A DNA stretch of 64,000 nucleotides, taken from the NCBI GenBank assembly GCA_965659725.1, contig CBFHXG010000003.1, positions 1-64,000 on the forward strand. Direction: 5' to 3'. Position 1 is the first letter of the stretch; each line of letters opens with the position of its first letter. The notes beneath the pieces are model-generated. The model worked only from the letters and a program-made list of their open reading frames with translations. It ran no database searches and was not told the DNA's origin. Position numbers and translations under genes: made by a program. The stretch comes from Phaeocystidibacter sp965659725. Lineage in GTDB: Bacteria > Bacteroidota > Bacteroidia > Flavobacteriales > Schleiferiaceae. Positions 36,599-44,869 of this stretch are shown one piece after another.

Positions 36599-36606
36599 CA
36601 AAGGTA
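36599..36606 (-). promoter_or_regulatory. -7 box TACCTTTG of uvrA
   Basis: TACCTTTG on the minus strand, six bases upstream of the uvrA ATG at 36592. The layout is the same as for rlmI and mtaB. No SOS-type palindrome was recognised. Confidence 0.5.
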
Positions 36607-36679
36607 CGATTAATAGCTTTTTATTCCATTGCAAAACGACTCCTATGACAACATTTAACGTTGTATATGTATTTGCGTA

Positions 36680-36712
36680 TTTGCATTTGTGGATTGAAAT
36701 CATTTACATTTG
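36680..36712 (+). promoter_or_regulatory. Bacteroidota promoter of ECF sigma-factor gene
   Basis: TTTG (36680-36683) and TACATTTG (36705-36712) are separated by exactly 21 bases, matching the TTTG-N(17-23)-TAnnTTTG consensus. The start codon is at 36820, giving a leader of about 100 bases. Confidence 0.6.
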
Positions 36713-36819
36713 GGAGATCACAATGTTCGCACAAGGCGACATTTTTACTTTAAACAGCATTTCTATAGGAACATATCTACCCGTTTAATCAGGAAAGACA
36801 GAAACCAAAACAAACGGTT

Positions 36820-37407
36820 ATGGATATGTTGCAATGGAAAGATTCCGAATTAGTTTCGGAATACATGAAAGGGCGTGAGGCTTGTTTAGAGATTCTAATT
36901 AACCGCCATCAGCAAAGAGTTTATTCGTACATCATCAGTAAGATCCGCAATGAGGATCTGGCTAACGATGTGTTTCAAGATACCTTCGTAAAGGTGATCA
37001 ACACATTGCGTGCTGGTCGTTACAACGAGGAGGGTAAATTCCTTCCTTGGGTAATGAGGATCGCACACAATTTGGTGATCGACCATTTCAGGAAGGCGAA
37101 GCGGATGCCTACGATCTCACCAAAGGATGATTTCGACATCTTCGATATAATCAATGATGGCGAACCAACCCGGGAAACAGAAATGATCCGTGAGCAGATC
37201 GAAAGTGATCTTCTCAAGTTGGTAGAGCATCTTCCAGAGGAGCAAAAGGAAGTTCTTCGTTTGCGTATTTACTCTCGTCTGAGTTTCAAAGAGATCGCAG
37301 AGCAAACAGACGTTAGCATCAATACCGCACTTGGCAGAATGCGATATGCGTTGATGAATTTGAGGAAGATCATGGAGCAAAAAGGTGTGACCTTGACTAT
37401 CGATTGA
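36820..37407 (+). CDS. ECF-type RNA polymerase sigma factor
   Basis: A 195-residue sigma-70 family protein. Region 2 shows LINRHQQRVYSYIISKIRNEDLANDVFQDTFVKVINTLR and PWVMRIAHNLVIDHFRKAKRMP; region 4 shows HLPEEQKEVLRLRIYSRLSFKEIAEQTDVSINTALGRMRYALMNLRK. This is the widely conserved flavobacterial ECF type without an adjacent membrane anti-sigma. A small gene for a 48-residue protein follows 70 bases downstream, before a strong terminator. The target regulon cannot be read from the sequence. Confidence 0.9.
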   Translation: MDMLQWKDSELVSEYMKGREACLEILINRHQQRVYSYIISKIRNEDLANDVFQDTFVKVINTLRAGRYNEEGKFLPWVMRIAHNLVIDHFRKAKRMPTISPKDDFDIFDIINDGEPTRETEMIREQIESDLLKLVEHLPEEQKEVLRLRIYSRLSFKEIAEQTDVSINTALGRMRYALMNLRKIMEQKGVTLTID

Positions 37408-37477
37408 GTTTTTTTCTGGCCTGATACAATAGCTTAAAGGCCAGTGCGTTCTTGGTGTAATTAAATTGCTACTGCCT

Positions 37478-37624
37478 ATGTATAACATTACTCCAAGCGA
37501 ACGTAAAGCAAATGACAAAATGAAGAATGCACCGAAGCATTGCATCGACTACCTTCTTCAGTATTCAAAGAGTTTGCACGTAGACAAAATCGATGACCAC
37601 GACGTATTCATGCACATGAATTAA
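37478..37624 (+). CDS. 48-residue small protein downstream of sigma factor
   Basis: A short open frame, MYNITPSERKANDKMKNAPK followed by HCIDYLLQYSKSLHVDKIDD and a final HDVFMHMN, then TAA. It is amphipathic, with a central helix (CIDYLLQYSKSLHV), and has no signal peptide or membrane segment. It lies between the sigma-factor gene and a strong terminator on the same strand, so it is probably cotranscribed. Codon use looks like that of its neighbours. A regulator of the sigma factor is a guess; the function is unknown. Confidence 0.6.
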   Translation: MYNITPSERKANDKMKNAPKHCIDYLLQYSKSLHVDKIDDHDVFMHMN

Positions 37625-37642
37625 GTTAGGTTCATGATAACA

Positions 37643-37680
37643 AAAAGCCCAAGCCCTTCGGTTTGGGCTTTTATTTTTTT
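37643..37680 (+). terminator. Rho-independent terminator after sigma factor/small protein genes
   Basis: AAAAGCCCAA (37643-37652) pairs with TTGGGCTTTT (37663-37672) around a loop containing TTCG. A T tract runs to 37680. It begins 19 bases after the small-protein stop. Confidence 0.9.
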
Positions 37681-37819
37681 AAAAGAATTGGTTATCGAGG
37701 ACATTATTCTTGACGAGTCTGTGAGGCAGTGACTTAGGTAATCGAAAAAATATCTTTTCCTTGAATTTGTCACCTAACTCCTTGTGTGATCGTAGTATAG
37801 ACTAGAAAAACGATTACTT

Positions 37820-39454
37820 ATGCGCTCTCTATTCACTCTCACATTCAGTTGTGCCGCTTTTACGCTTTTGGCACAAAATCCTTCAACTTTTACGGGTGCA
37901 GAACATCTACCAACCATTGTTCAGGAAAAGGCTCAGTATGGAATGGTTGTCACCGCAGCTGAACAAGGCGGTTTCTTCATTTCTTCAGGCGACACTTCCG
38001 GTTCTATGCGTCATGCTGGAACTTTCAGCTCAGATACAATATACTTTGTGTTTCCTTCGGACAGCACTCATCTAACGGCTCATCAGAAGTTTGGACCTGG
38101 ATTCATTAAGATTCCACCACCGGTAGCTGAAACCAATGGCCGATTTGGGTCATTGATCACAGAAATGGGTGATTACTTATTAATAGCGGATACCGTTCCA
38201 AAATGGGATCAGGCTACACAAACCACAGCTTGGCCTGTGATCTATTTGTACGAAGAGATCCATGATCAACAAGGAAATAGATGGGAGTATACTGGCAAGA
38301 GCCATGTGTTAGAAGGTAACTGGGAGATGGGTGACCTCGAAAAGATCTGATCTTCGGAGGTAGTCTTTGGCGGATCGGATACGGTGTTCATCTGTGATTT
38401 TGATCCATCACAGCCACAATTTTTTACAGTGAAGCAAACAATCGTTGCTCAAGGTTCAGGACACCAGCGGAACTATCCTATGTCCATTGAGGCAACAGGA
38501 GATAAGTTGATCATCGGTAGTACGGAGAATTTCCATTCACCTACAAAAGTGGTGGGAACTCTGGAGCATTTTGAAAGACCAAGTTCTACTTCGAGCTATG
38601 CATTGCAGTCGGCGGCCGTGAGAGAAACGAACAACGATTTTTTCTTCGGCCGACAAATGGAGCTGGTGACAGCTGGTGGTCAAGTGTTTATCTTGGTCAA
38701 TCATAAGTCCCCTTCCAGTAACAATTTTCAATATCATCAAATCCTATTTCGCATAGACCAAGCAGGACTTGAGCCCATGGATAGTACGGATCGTTTCGGT
38801 GGATCGGTCAATTGATTTTCGGGATCAAATTGGCATGAGCTAGATGGGAACAACGGGGTATTCTACGTCAACTTCAATGGAGATCGCACCTATGCATCGG
38901 TGAATATCTCAGTGGGTTCTTCCCGCATGTACCGCATGAAGATGACCTCAGGTGGGGGATATGAGTTGGATTGGTACGGTACGATACTGCCCAAGACAGG
39001 CGCAGTGGGTGACTCTGCTTACCTAGATGGTGATATCGCTATCGGCAATCACCTCGAAACTGCTGGGCCATCCATTACCTGGGGTTGCTGCTGGGTGACT
39101 GGTCACAAACGCAAGCATACCGTTGTTGGCGGTAACACCCTCATCAATACGGGTTCATGGTATACCAGTTGGGATGCCTGCACCGCTCCTTCGATCGGTA
39201 CCCCTGAGTATGCTCGATTAATCGAATCAACGGCTTATCCAAATCCTGCCTCCAATCGAGTTACGTTGGAATTCTCAGAAGAGCTACAGGAGAATGTGGT
39301 TTACATCATGAATACGATGGGACAGATCGTGCGAACACTCAATGTATCAGGATCAACCTTCACACTGAACCGCGATGGATTGCCAAGTGGTACCTACTTT
39401 ATTCAGGTGAGGAGCGATGATGTACTTTCGAATACTACAGTGGTATTCGAATAG
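37820..39454 (+). pseudogene. T9SS-secreted protein interrupted by two in-frame TGA codons
   Basis: A 545-codon frame with signal peptide (RSLFTLTFSCAAFTLLAQ), a beta-rich body of no recognised family, and a type A T9SS sorting domain (STAYPNPASNRVTLEFS ... LPSGTYFIQVRS). Two TGA codons interrupt it, at 38348-38350 (DLEKI-stop-SSEVVFGG) and 38813-38815 (GGSVN-stop-FSGSNW). There is no frameshift, and both positions could have been Trp (TGG to TGA). The remaining sequence keeps a coding look throughout. It is either a young pseudogene or, less likely, read through. Confidence 0.75.
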
Positions 39455-39511
39455 ATCACGCTCTCTGTCGTTATTGACCATTGCATTTCCAAATGAGCAA
39501 TTTGAAAATGT

Positions 39512-39552
39512 AAAAAGCGCTTTAGCATTGGGCTAAGGCGCTTTTTGTTTTT
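39512..39552. terminator. Bidirectional terminator between T9SS remnant and recQ
   Basis: AAAAAGCGCTTTAGC (39512-39526) pairs with GCTAAGGCGCTTTTT (39531-39545) with one G-T wobble. T-rich sequence follows on the plus strand, and A runs at the left give T runs on the minus strand. It separates convergent genes. Confidence 0.88.
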
Positions 39553-39572
39553 AGTGAAGAGCAGCCGAATGT

Positions 39573-41747
39573 TTAATTCGCCACTTCACTCAAGAATTTC
39601 AATCGGATAAGTCTGAGTTCTTCTTCGCTGTAGTCGCCATCGAATTCATCGAACGCCTCATCGATCTTACCTTCTTCTGAATCATCCATGAAGTACTCGT
39701 AGATCTCTTCGATCGAATCTTCGTCTAGGATATCTTCCAGATAATAGTCGATGTTGAGTTTGGTCCCTGAGAAAACGATCATCTCCATCTCTTTTAGAAG
39801 ATCTTCCATCGAAAGTCCCTTGGCCCTGGCGATATCATCCAACGGAAGTTTTCTGTCGGTACTCTGTATCAAATAAACCTTCAGTGCGCTTTTGTTGGCC
39901 AAAGACTTCACCACCATATCCATTGGTCGGTTGATGTCGTTTTCCTCCACATAATTCTTGATCAGCTCAATGAATGGCTTTCCAAACTTCACGGCCTTTC
40001 CTTCGCCAACCCCCGACATATTCTTGAGCTCGTCGATGGATGTAGGATAGTGCGTAGCCATTTCATTGAGGGAAGGTTCCATGAAAACGGCGTATGGAGG
40101 AACGTTCTTCTGCTTGGCAACCTTTCTGGTAAGGTCCTTTAGCATGGAGAAGAGCTTATCGTCGAGTGCAACGGTTGAAGCTCCGCCACCTGAGCTGGCA
40201 TCTTCATACTCGCGCTCTTCTGGCATCATGAATTTCCCAGGCTCCTTGATGAAATCCAATCCTTTTTGATTAAGGCGGAGCACTCCGTATAGTTCAATCT
40301 CACGATCCACATACCCTTGAACCACCGCTTGGCGGATCAAGTTGTGCCAGAAACGCTCATCGTGTGTTTTGCCCGTGCCCCATTGGTCGAGCTGATCGGA
40401 ATTGTGATTCTTTAAGAGGGCTGTCAGGTTTCCGATCAGGATATTGACGATCTGCTGGGCCTTAAATTTCTCATTAGCACTCTGTATTGTAGAGAGTGCA
40501 AGTTGTAATTGTTTTGATGCGTCATGCAACGTTTGCGGATGTCGGCAATTATCGCACATCCCACAATTGTCGGGCTCATACACTTCTCCAAAGTAGTAGA
40601 GTAGGTAGCGCCTTCTACACATACTGGTTTCGGCATAGCTCATTGCTTCCTGAAGCAATTGCTTGCCGATCTCTTGTTCTGCTACAGGCTTCTTGGAGAG
40701 GAATTTCTCAAACTTCTCGATATCCTTGTAATGATAGAAGGTCACTAAATTGCCTTCGCCACCATCTCTACCGGCTCTTCCGGTTTCTTGGTAGTACGAC
40801 TCGAGGCTCTTGGGCATATCGTGATGGATCACGTACCGAACATCGGGTTTGTCGATTCCCATACCAAATGCGATGGTCGCAACGATCACATCGGTTTCTT
40901 CGGATAAGAATGCATCCTGATGACGAACTCGGGTAGATCCATCCAAGCCTGCGTGATACGGTAGGGCCTTGATGCCATTTACTTGCAGCTGCTGTGAAAG
41001 GTCTTCAACCTTCTGGCGTGACAGACAGTAGATGATAGAGCTCTTTCCGTGATTTTCGCGAAGCAATTTGATGATCTGCTTCTCTACATCCTGCTTTGGC
41101 CTCACCTCATAATAGAGATTATCTCTATTGAAGGAGGACTTGAACACCTTGGCATCTTCTACACCAAGTGTTTTCATTATATCGCTTTGAACCTTTGGCG
41201 TGGCTGTAGCTGTGAGAGCAATGATCGGTTTGCGACCTATGCGTTCTATGGCCTTACGAAGGTTTCTGTATTCAGGTCTGAAATCGTGTCCCCATTCCGA
41301 TATACAATGGGCTTCATCTATAGCAAAGAAAGAAATGTTGAGTCTCTGAAGGAGTTCAATGTTATCTTCTTTGGTAAGTGATTCCGGTGCGACGTAAAGC
41401 AATTGTGTAATGCCGTTGCTTAGGTCGCTTTTAACCTGCAGGACCTCTTTTTTGGTGAGTGACGAGTTGAGGACGTGTGCTACTCCATCCCGCTCGGAGA
41501 AGCCTCTCATGGCATCAACTTGATTCTTCATGAGGGCAATTAGCGGTGATACGACAATGGCCGTTCCTTGTGTCATCATCGCTGGGAGTTGATAGCACAA
41601 GGACTTCCCGCCACCCGTAGGCATGATCACGAACGTGTCGTTCCCTTCGAGAAGATTCTGGATGATGGCCTCTTGCTCACCTTTAAATGTGTCGAAGCCA
41701 AAATGCTTCTTGAGTTCGGCTGTAGGATTAATACCTGTCTCGCCCAT
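39573..41747 (-). CDS. recQ: ATP-dependent DNA helicase RecQ
   Basis: About 724 residues from the ATG at 41747 (a TTG at 41774 would add nine). Helicase motifs: MPTGGGKSLCYQLPA (I), DEAHCISEWGHDFRPEYRNL (II plus RecQ aromatic loop), ALTATATPKV (III), YCLSRQKVEDL (IV), ATIAFGMGIDKPDVRYVIHHD (V) and QETGRAGRDG (VI). The zinc-binding domain has CRRRYLL and CGMCDNC, followed by the winged helix and one HRDC domain (FMEPSLNEMATHYPTS). An acidic tail (EEGKIDEAFDEFDGDYSEEE) ends the protein. A bidirectional terminator lies after its stop. Confidence 0.95.
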   Translation of the reverse strand: MGETGINPTAELKKHFGFDTFKGEQEAIIQNLLEGNDTFVIMPTGGGKSLCYQLPAMMTQGTAIVVSPLIALMKNQVDAMRGFSERDGVAHVLNSSLTKKEVLQVKSDLSNGITQLLYVAPESLTKEDNIELLQRLNISFFAIDEAHCISEWGHDFRPEYRNLRKAIERIGRKPIIALTATATPKVQSDIMKTLGVEDAKVFKSSFNRDNLYYEVRPKQDVEKQIIKLLRENHGKSSIIYCLSRQKVEDLSQQLQVNGIKALPYHAGLDGSTRVRHQDAFLSEETDVIVATIAFGMGIDKPDVRYVIHHDMPKSLESYYQETGRAGRDGGEGNLVTFYHYKDIEKFEKFLSKKPVAEQEIGKQLLQEAMSYAETSMCRRRYLLYYFGEVYEPDNCGMCDNCRHPQTLHDASKQLQLALSTIQSANEKFKAQQIVNILIGNLTALLKNHNSDQLDQWGTGKTHDERFWHNLIRQAVVQGYVDREIELYGVLRLNQKGLDFIKEPGKFMMPEEREYEDASSGGGASTVALDDKLFSMLKDLTRKVAKQKNVPPYAVFMEPSLNEMATHYPTSIDELKNMSGVGEGKAVKFGKPFIELIKNYVEENDINRPMDMVVKSLANKSALKVYLIQSTDRKLPLDDIARAKGLSMEDLLKEMEMIVFSGTKLNIDYYLEDILDEDSIEEIYEYFMDDSEEGKIDEAFDEFDGDYSEEELRLIRLKFLSEVAN

Positions 41748-41889
41748 AGGCAATATTTCGCTCTGTGCGTTCAATGCTTAACTATCAAAATGTACGAAAA
41801 ATCCTCATAGTTCTCACACACCAATTTTGGATTTCCAAAAAGTTACAGGGAAAGAGCCGCAGTGTAACAAATTTAATGACCTTTGCGGT

Positions 41890-41920
41890 TTTGAAGAAAT
41901 AAAATCTGCGGATAGCTTTG
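41890..41920 (+). promoter_or_regulatory. Bacteroidota promoter of tatC-lptB
   Basis: TTTG (41890-41893), a 19-base spacer and TAGCTTTG (41913-41920) fit the consensus. The tatC ATG is ten bases after the -7 box, so the leader is very short. Confidence 0.55.
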
Positions 41921-41930
41921 TATATATGAT

Positions 41931-42752
41931 ATGGCTGCCAAAAGCAAGAAAGATCCAAACGCGATGAGTTTCCTAGACCACCTTGAAGAGTTGAGGTGGC
42001 ACATTGTGCGCTCCGGAATAGCTGTGCTCATTGGCGCTGTTGTGGCCTTTATTTTCGTAGATGTTCTCTTCGATGGGATTATTTTGGCTCCGTTGCATGC
42101 CGACTTCTATTCTTATCTTAAGATCTGTGAGCTTTCTCAGCTCGCAGGTGGAAGCAGTTTTTGCTTTGATGAGATGAATATCCCGATCCAGTCCACCAAG
42201 TACACCGGACTTTTCATGATGCACATGAATGCATCCATTGTGGCGGGCATCATCATTGCATTTCCATATATCGTTTATGAGCTGTGGCGTTTTATCAAGC
42301 CAGGGCTGCACGAACGCGAGAGAAAGAATGGCTCGATCATCATCTTCTTTACCGCATTTCTCTTTTTGTTTGGAGTCCTTTTTGGATATTACGTGCTGTC
42401 GCCGTTGAGTGTACAGTTCTTTGGTACCTATCAGTTGAGTGATATGATCGAATATCGTCCGGAGTTGAGTTCGTACGTTTCCTTGATCACCATGATGACC
42501 TTGGCAACCGGGTTACTTTTCGAGCTACCTGTGATGGTTTACTTCTTCAGTTCTATAGGTTTGCTTACTCCTGAATGGATGAGGAAATATAGAAGGCATG
42601 CCATCGTTGTAGTTTTGATCTTTGCTGCTATCATCACTCCACCCGATGTGTTGAGTCAGGTGTTAGTAGCTATCCCAGTAATGGGCTTGTATCAGATCTC
42701 AATTGCCGTATCCGCTCGAGTGCAGAAACGGCGTAAGGCAAGAACCGTATGA
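41931..42752 (+). CDS. tatC: Twin-arginine translocase subunit TatC
   Basis: A 273-residue six-helix membrane protein. The family signature SFLDHLEELRWHIVRSGIAV opens the protein, and FPYIVYELWRFIKPGLHERERK is the conserved cytosolic loop that recognises twin-arginine signals. It is the receptor of the Tat export system for folded proteins. TatA/B genes are not in the window. The stop overlaps the lptB start by four bases (ATGA), so the two genes form an operon. Confidence 0.96.
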   Translation: MAAKSKKDPNAMSFLDHLEELRWHIVRSGIAVLIGAVVAFIFVDVLFDGIILAPLHADFYSYLKICELSQLAGGSSFCFDEMNIPIQSTKYTGLFMMHMNASIVAGIIIAFPYIVYELWRFIKPGLHERERKNGSIIIFFTAFLFLFGVLFGYYVLSPLSVQFFGTYQLSDMIEYRPELSSYVSLITMMTLATGLLFELPVMVYFFSSIGLLTPEWMRKYRRHAIVVVLIFAAIITPPDVLSQVLVAIPVMGLYQISIAVSARVQKRRKARTV

Positions 42753-43525
42753 AGCTATCGGCAAACAATATCGTGAAACGCTACCGCTCCCGTACTGTGG
42801 TTGATGGTGTTTCGTTTGAGGTGAATCAAGGTGAGATCGTCGGACTTCTTGGTCCGAATGGTGCCGGCAAGACCACGTCCTTTTACATGGTAGTAGGCCT
42901 CGTAAAGCCCGATGAGGGTGAAGTTCGGATCGATAAGGATGTCATTACCCGTGATCCCATGTACAAGCGCGCCCAAAAGGGTGTAGGCTATCTAGCGCAA
43001 GAAGCATCTGTGTTCCGAAAGATGAGCGTTGAAGATAATATCAATGCCGTCTTGCAGATGACGAAGTACAATAAGAAGGAGCGAAAGGAAAGATTGGAAG
43101 CGCTTTTGGATGAGTTCGGACTTCAGCACATTCGCAAGAACCGCGGCGACCTCCTTTCGGGTGGTGAGCGTAGAAGAACCGAGATCGCTAGGGCACTGGC
43201 TACAGATCCAAGTTTCATTTTGTTAGATGAGCCATTCGCGGGTGTTGACCCTATTGCTGTAGAAGATATCCAAAGTATCGTAGCTCAGTTGAAAAAGCGA
43301 AATATTGGCATCTTGATCACTGATCACAATGTTCAAGAGACGTTGGCTATTACGGACCGCACCTATTTAATGTTCGAAGGAAAGATCTTAAAGAGCGGTT
43401 CGGCTGAAGAGTTGGCCTCCGACGAACAGGTGCGTAGGGTTTATCTCGGTCAGAATTTCGAATTGCGAAAGCCCAAGAAAAACCAGCCTACGGCCGAGCA
43501 GTTGCGCGAGTTAGGCGATCGTTGA
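42749..43525 (+). CDS. lptB: LPS export ABC transporter ATP-binding protein LptB
   Basis: A 258-residue ABC ATPase with LLGPNGAGKTTSFYMVVGLVKP (Walker A), GYLAQEASVFRKMSVEDNI (Q-loop with the LptB-typical coupling segment), LLSGGERRRTEIARALA (signature) and FILLDEPFAGVDP (Walker B). It powers lipopolysaccharide extraction with LptFG. The C-terminal tail (RKPKKNQPTAEQLRELGDR) overlaps the convergent tsaC/Sua5 gene by 38 bases. Confidence 0.95.
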   Translation: MKLSANNIVKRYRSRTVVDGVSFEVNQGEIVGLLGPNGAGKTTSFYMVVGLVKPDEGEVRIDKDVITRDPMYKRAQKGVGYLAQEASVFRKMSVEDNINAVLQMTKYNKKERKERLEALLDEFGLQHIRKNRGDLLSGGERRRTEIARALATDPSFILLDEPFAGVDPIAVEDIQSIVAQLKKRNIGILITDHNVQETLAITDRTYLMFEGKILKSGSAEELASDEQVRRVYLGQNFELRKPKKNQPTAEQLRELGDR

Positions 43526-44456
43526 TAGCCCTTCCCAAACCTTCCTCAGGCACAAATTCTACCAGAGCTATATCAATGTCCAATTGATCGAGCTTTCTCA
43601 AGGATACAAAAAGTTGACTAGCAGCCTCGTTAAGGTCGCCACTTTCACTGAGTATGATCTGATTTAAACTTGGTATACGAGGATCAACATCCTTGAAACG
43701 TATGGCTCCAACTCTGCTCAGATCGGAGAGTTCCCTATCGATCTTACCTCCATACTCTACCAACTTTACCCCAGGTGCATAATGACTATGAAGCATTCCT
43801 GGCGCATTCGGTTGAGAGCTACTCAATCTGATATCCGTAAGTTGAACACCCATTTTCTCCTCTAATTCAGAAAGATCATACCCTCCTAATCGTAGAACAG
43901 TAGGGTGATCTCCGCTGAGGTCTATGATAGTAGATTCTATTCCGACCCTGCAAGGACCACCATCTAGTATGTATGGAAGCTTGCCATTCAGTTGGTCTTG
44001 GACATGAGAAGCTCGAGTTGGACTCACATACCCAAAAGGATTGGCGCTTGGCGCCGCCAAAGGGAAATCAAGGGAACGGAGAAGTTCCAATGTTAGGGAA
44101 TGATCTGGGATCCGAATTCCGACAGTAGCATGTCCGCTCGTTACTAGGTCTGGGATAATCTCTTTTTTCGGTAAAATGTAGGTGATAGGCCCAGGACTCA
44201 ATCTGTCGATCCATTGGAGGATACGGTCATCAACATGGGCATACTTCGCAACATCGGTTAGGTTGCCAACATGAACGATCAATGGATCGAATGCCGGACG
44301 ATCCTTCGCCTCAAAGATCTTCACAACGCAGCTACGGTCGAGGGCATTCCCTGCAAGGCCATACACTGTTTCGGTAGGAATGGCAACGAGTTCACCGCTG
44401 CGAAGATGATCGGCAGCCGTATCGATATTTGAACCTATTGTTGTTGAAAAACGCAT
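43488..44456 (-). CDS. tsaC: L-threonylcarbamoyladenylate synthase (Sua5 type)
   Basis: A 322-residue enzyme that makes threonylcarbamoyl-AMP for t6A37 in tRNA. The YrdC domain (residues 8-205) has AIPTETVYGLAGNALD, IFEAKDRPAFDPLIVHV, SPGPITYILPKK, GIRIPDHS and SAPSANPFGYVSPT. The C-terminal Sua5 domain (PGMLHSHYAPG onward) makes it the long form. MtaB, which acts on the same t6A, is encoded at 16.2 kb. A TACCTTTG box lies seven bases before the ATG. The gene is downstream of apaG with a 21-base gap. Confidence 0.95.
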   Translation of the reverse strand: MRFSTTIGSNIDTAADHLRSGELVAIPTETVYGLAGNALDRSCVVKIFEAKDRPAFDPLIVHVGNLTDVAKYAHVDDRILQWIDRLSPGPITYILPKKEIIPDLVTSGHATVGIRIPDHSLTLELLRSLDFPLAAPSANPFGYVSPTRASHVQDQLNGKLPYILDGGPCRVGIESTIIDLSGDHPTVLRLGGYDLSELEEKMGVQLTDIRLSSSQPNAPGMLHSHYAPGVKLVEYGGKIDRELSDLSRVGAIRFKDVDPRIPSLNQIILSESGDLNEAASQLFVSLRKLDQLDIDIALVEFVPEEGLGRAINDRLTRATARP

Positions 44457-44463
44457 TAGCCCG

Positions 44464-44471
44464 CAAAGGTA
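44464..44471 (-). promoter_or_regulatory. -7 box TACCTTTG of tsaC
   Basis: TACCTTTG on the minus strand, in the 21-base gap after apaG and seven bases before the tsaC ATG. It would give tsaC its own promoter within the operon. Confidence 0.45.
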
Positions 44472-44477
44472 AGCGCC

Positions 44478-44864
44478 TTAGTTGAGTCGCGATGAAGCGA
44501 AGAACTGAAAAGTGGGAATCTGAACCTCAAAGGAGGTATTATCTGAAAGACGTACCATTTTATATACCCCTCTCATTGCACCAATGCTCGCTCGAAGATG
44601 GCACCCTGAGCGATAGGTATGAACCTCGCCTGGTGCTATAACGGGCTGTTTGCCGATTACGCCTGTGCCTTCCACTTCGCTAGGGCCTTCGCCCGTGTCG
44701 TAAATGAACCAATGTCTACCCAATAACTGTACGGTTTCGGTTCCCATATTCTCTATTTCAACATCATATGAGAATACGTACAATGGCCCGTGTTTACTGA
44801 AGAAACGACCTTCGAACCCCGTGGATACGGTTACTTTGATTCCTGATGTTACTAGGGTTACCAA
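44478..44864 (-). CDS. apaG: ApaG domain protein
   Basis: A 128-residue ApaG/DUF525 protein with the fibronectin-like fold: FFSKHGPLYVFSYDVEIENMG, TVQLLGRHWFIYDTGE, GVIGKQPVIAPGEVHTYRSGCHL and MRGVYKMVRL. The exact role is unknown; the E. coli gene is linked to Co/Mg tolerance. The start is TTG at 44864, five bases after the DUF3667 gene stop; MVTLVTSGIKV matches the usual ApaG N-terminus, so this start is preferred. Confidence 0.92.
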   Translation of the reverse strand: MVTLVTSGIKVTVSTGFEGRFFSKHGPLYVFSYDVEIENMGTETVQLLGRHWFIYDTGEGPSEVEGTGVIGKQPVIAPGEVHTYRSGCHLRASIGAMRGVYKMVRLSDNTSFEVQIPTFQFFASSRLN

Positions 44865-44869
44865 TTGGT

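Noticed and set aside
37820..39454. UGA reassigned to Trp in this genome
   Set aside because: TGA is the normal stop of many intact genes here (for example tatC, the rhomboid and DUF2063 genes), and Trp is encoded by TGG throughout.
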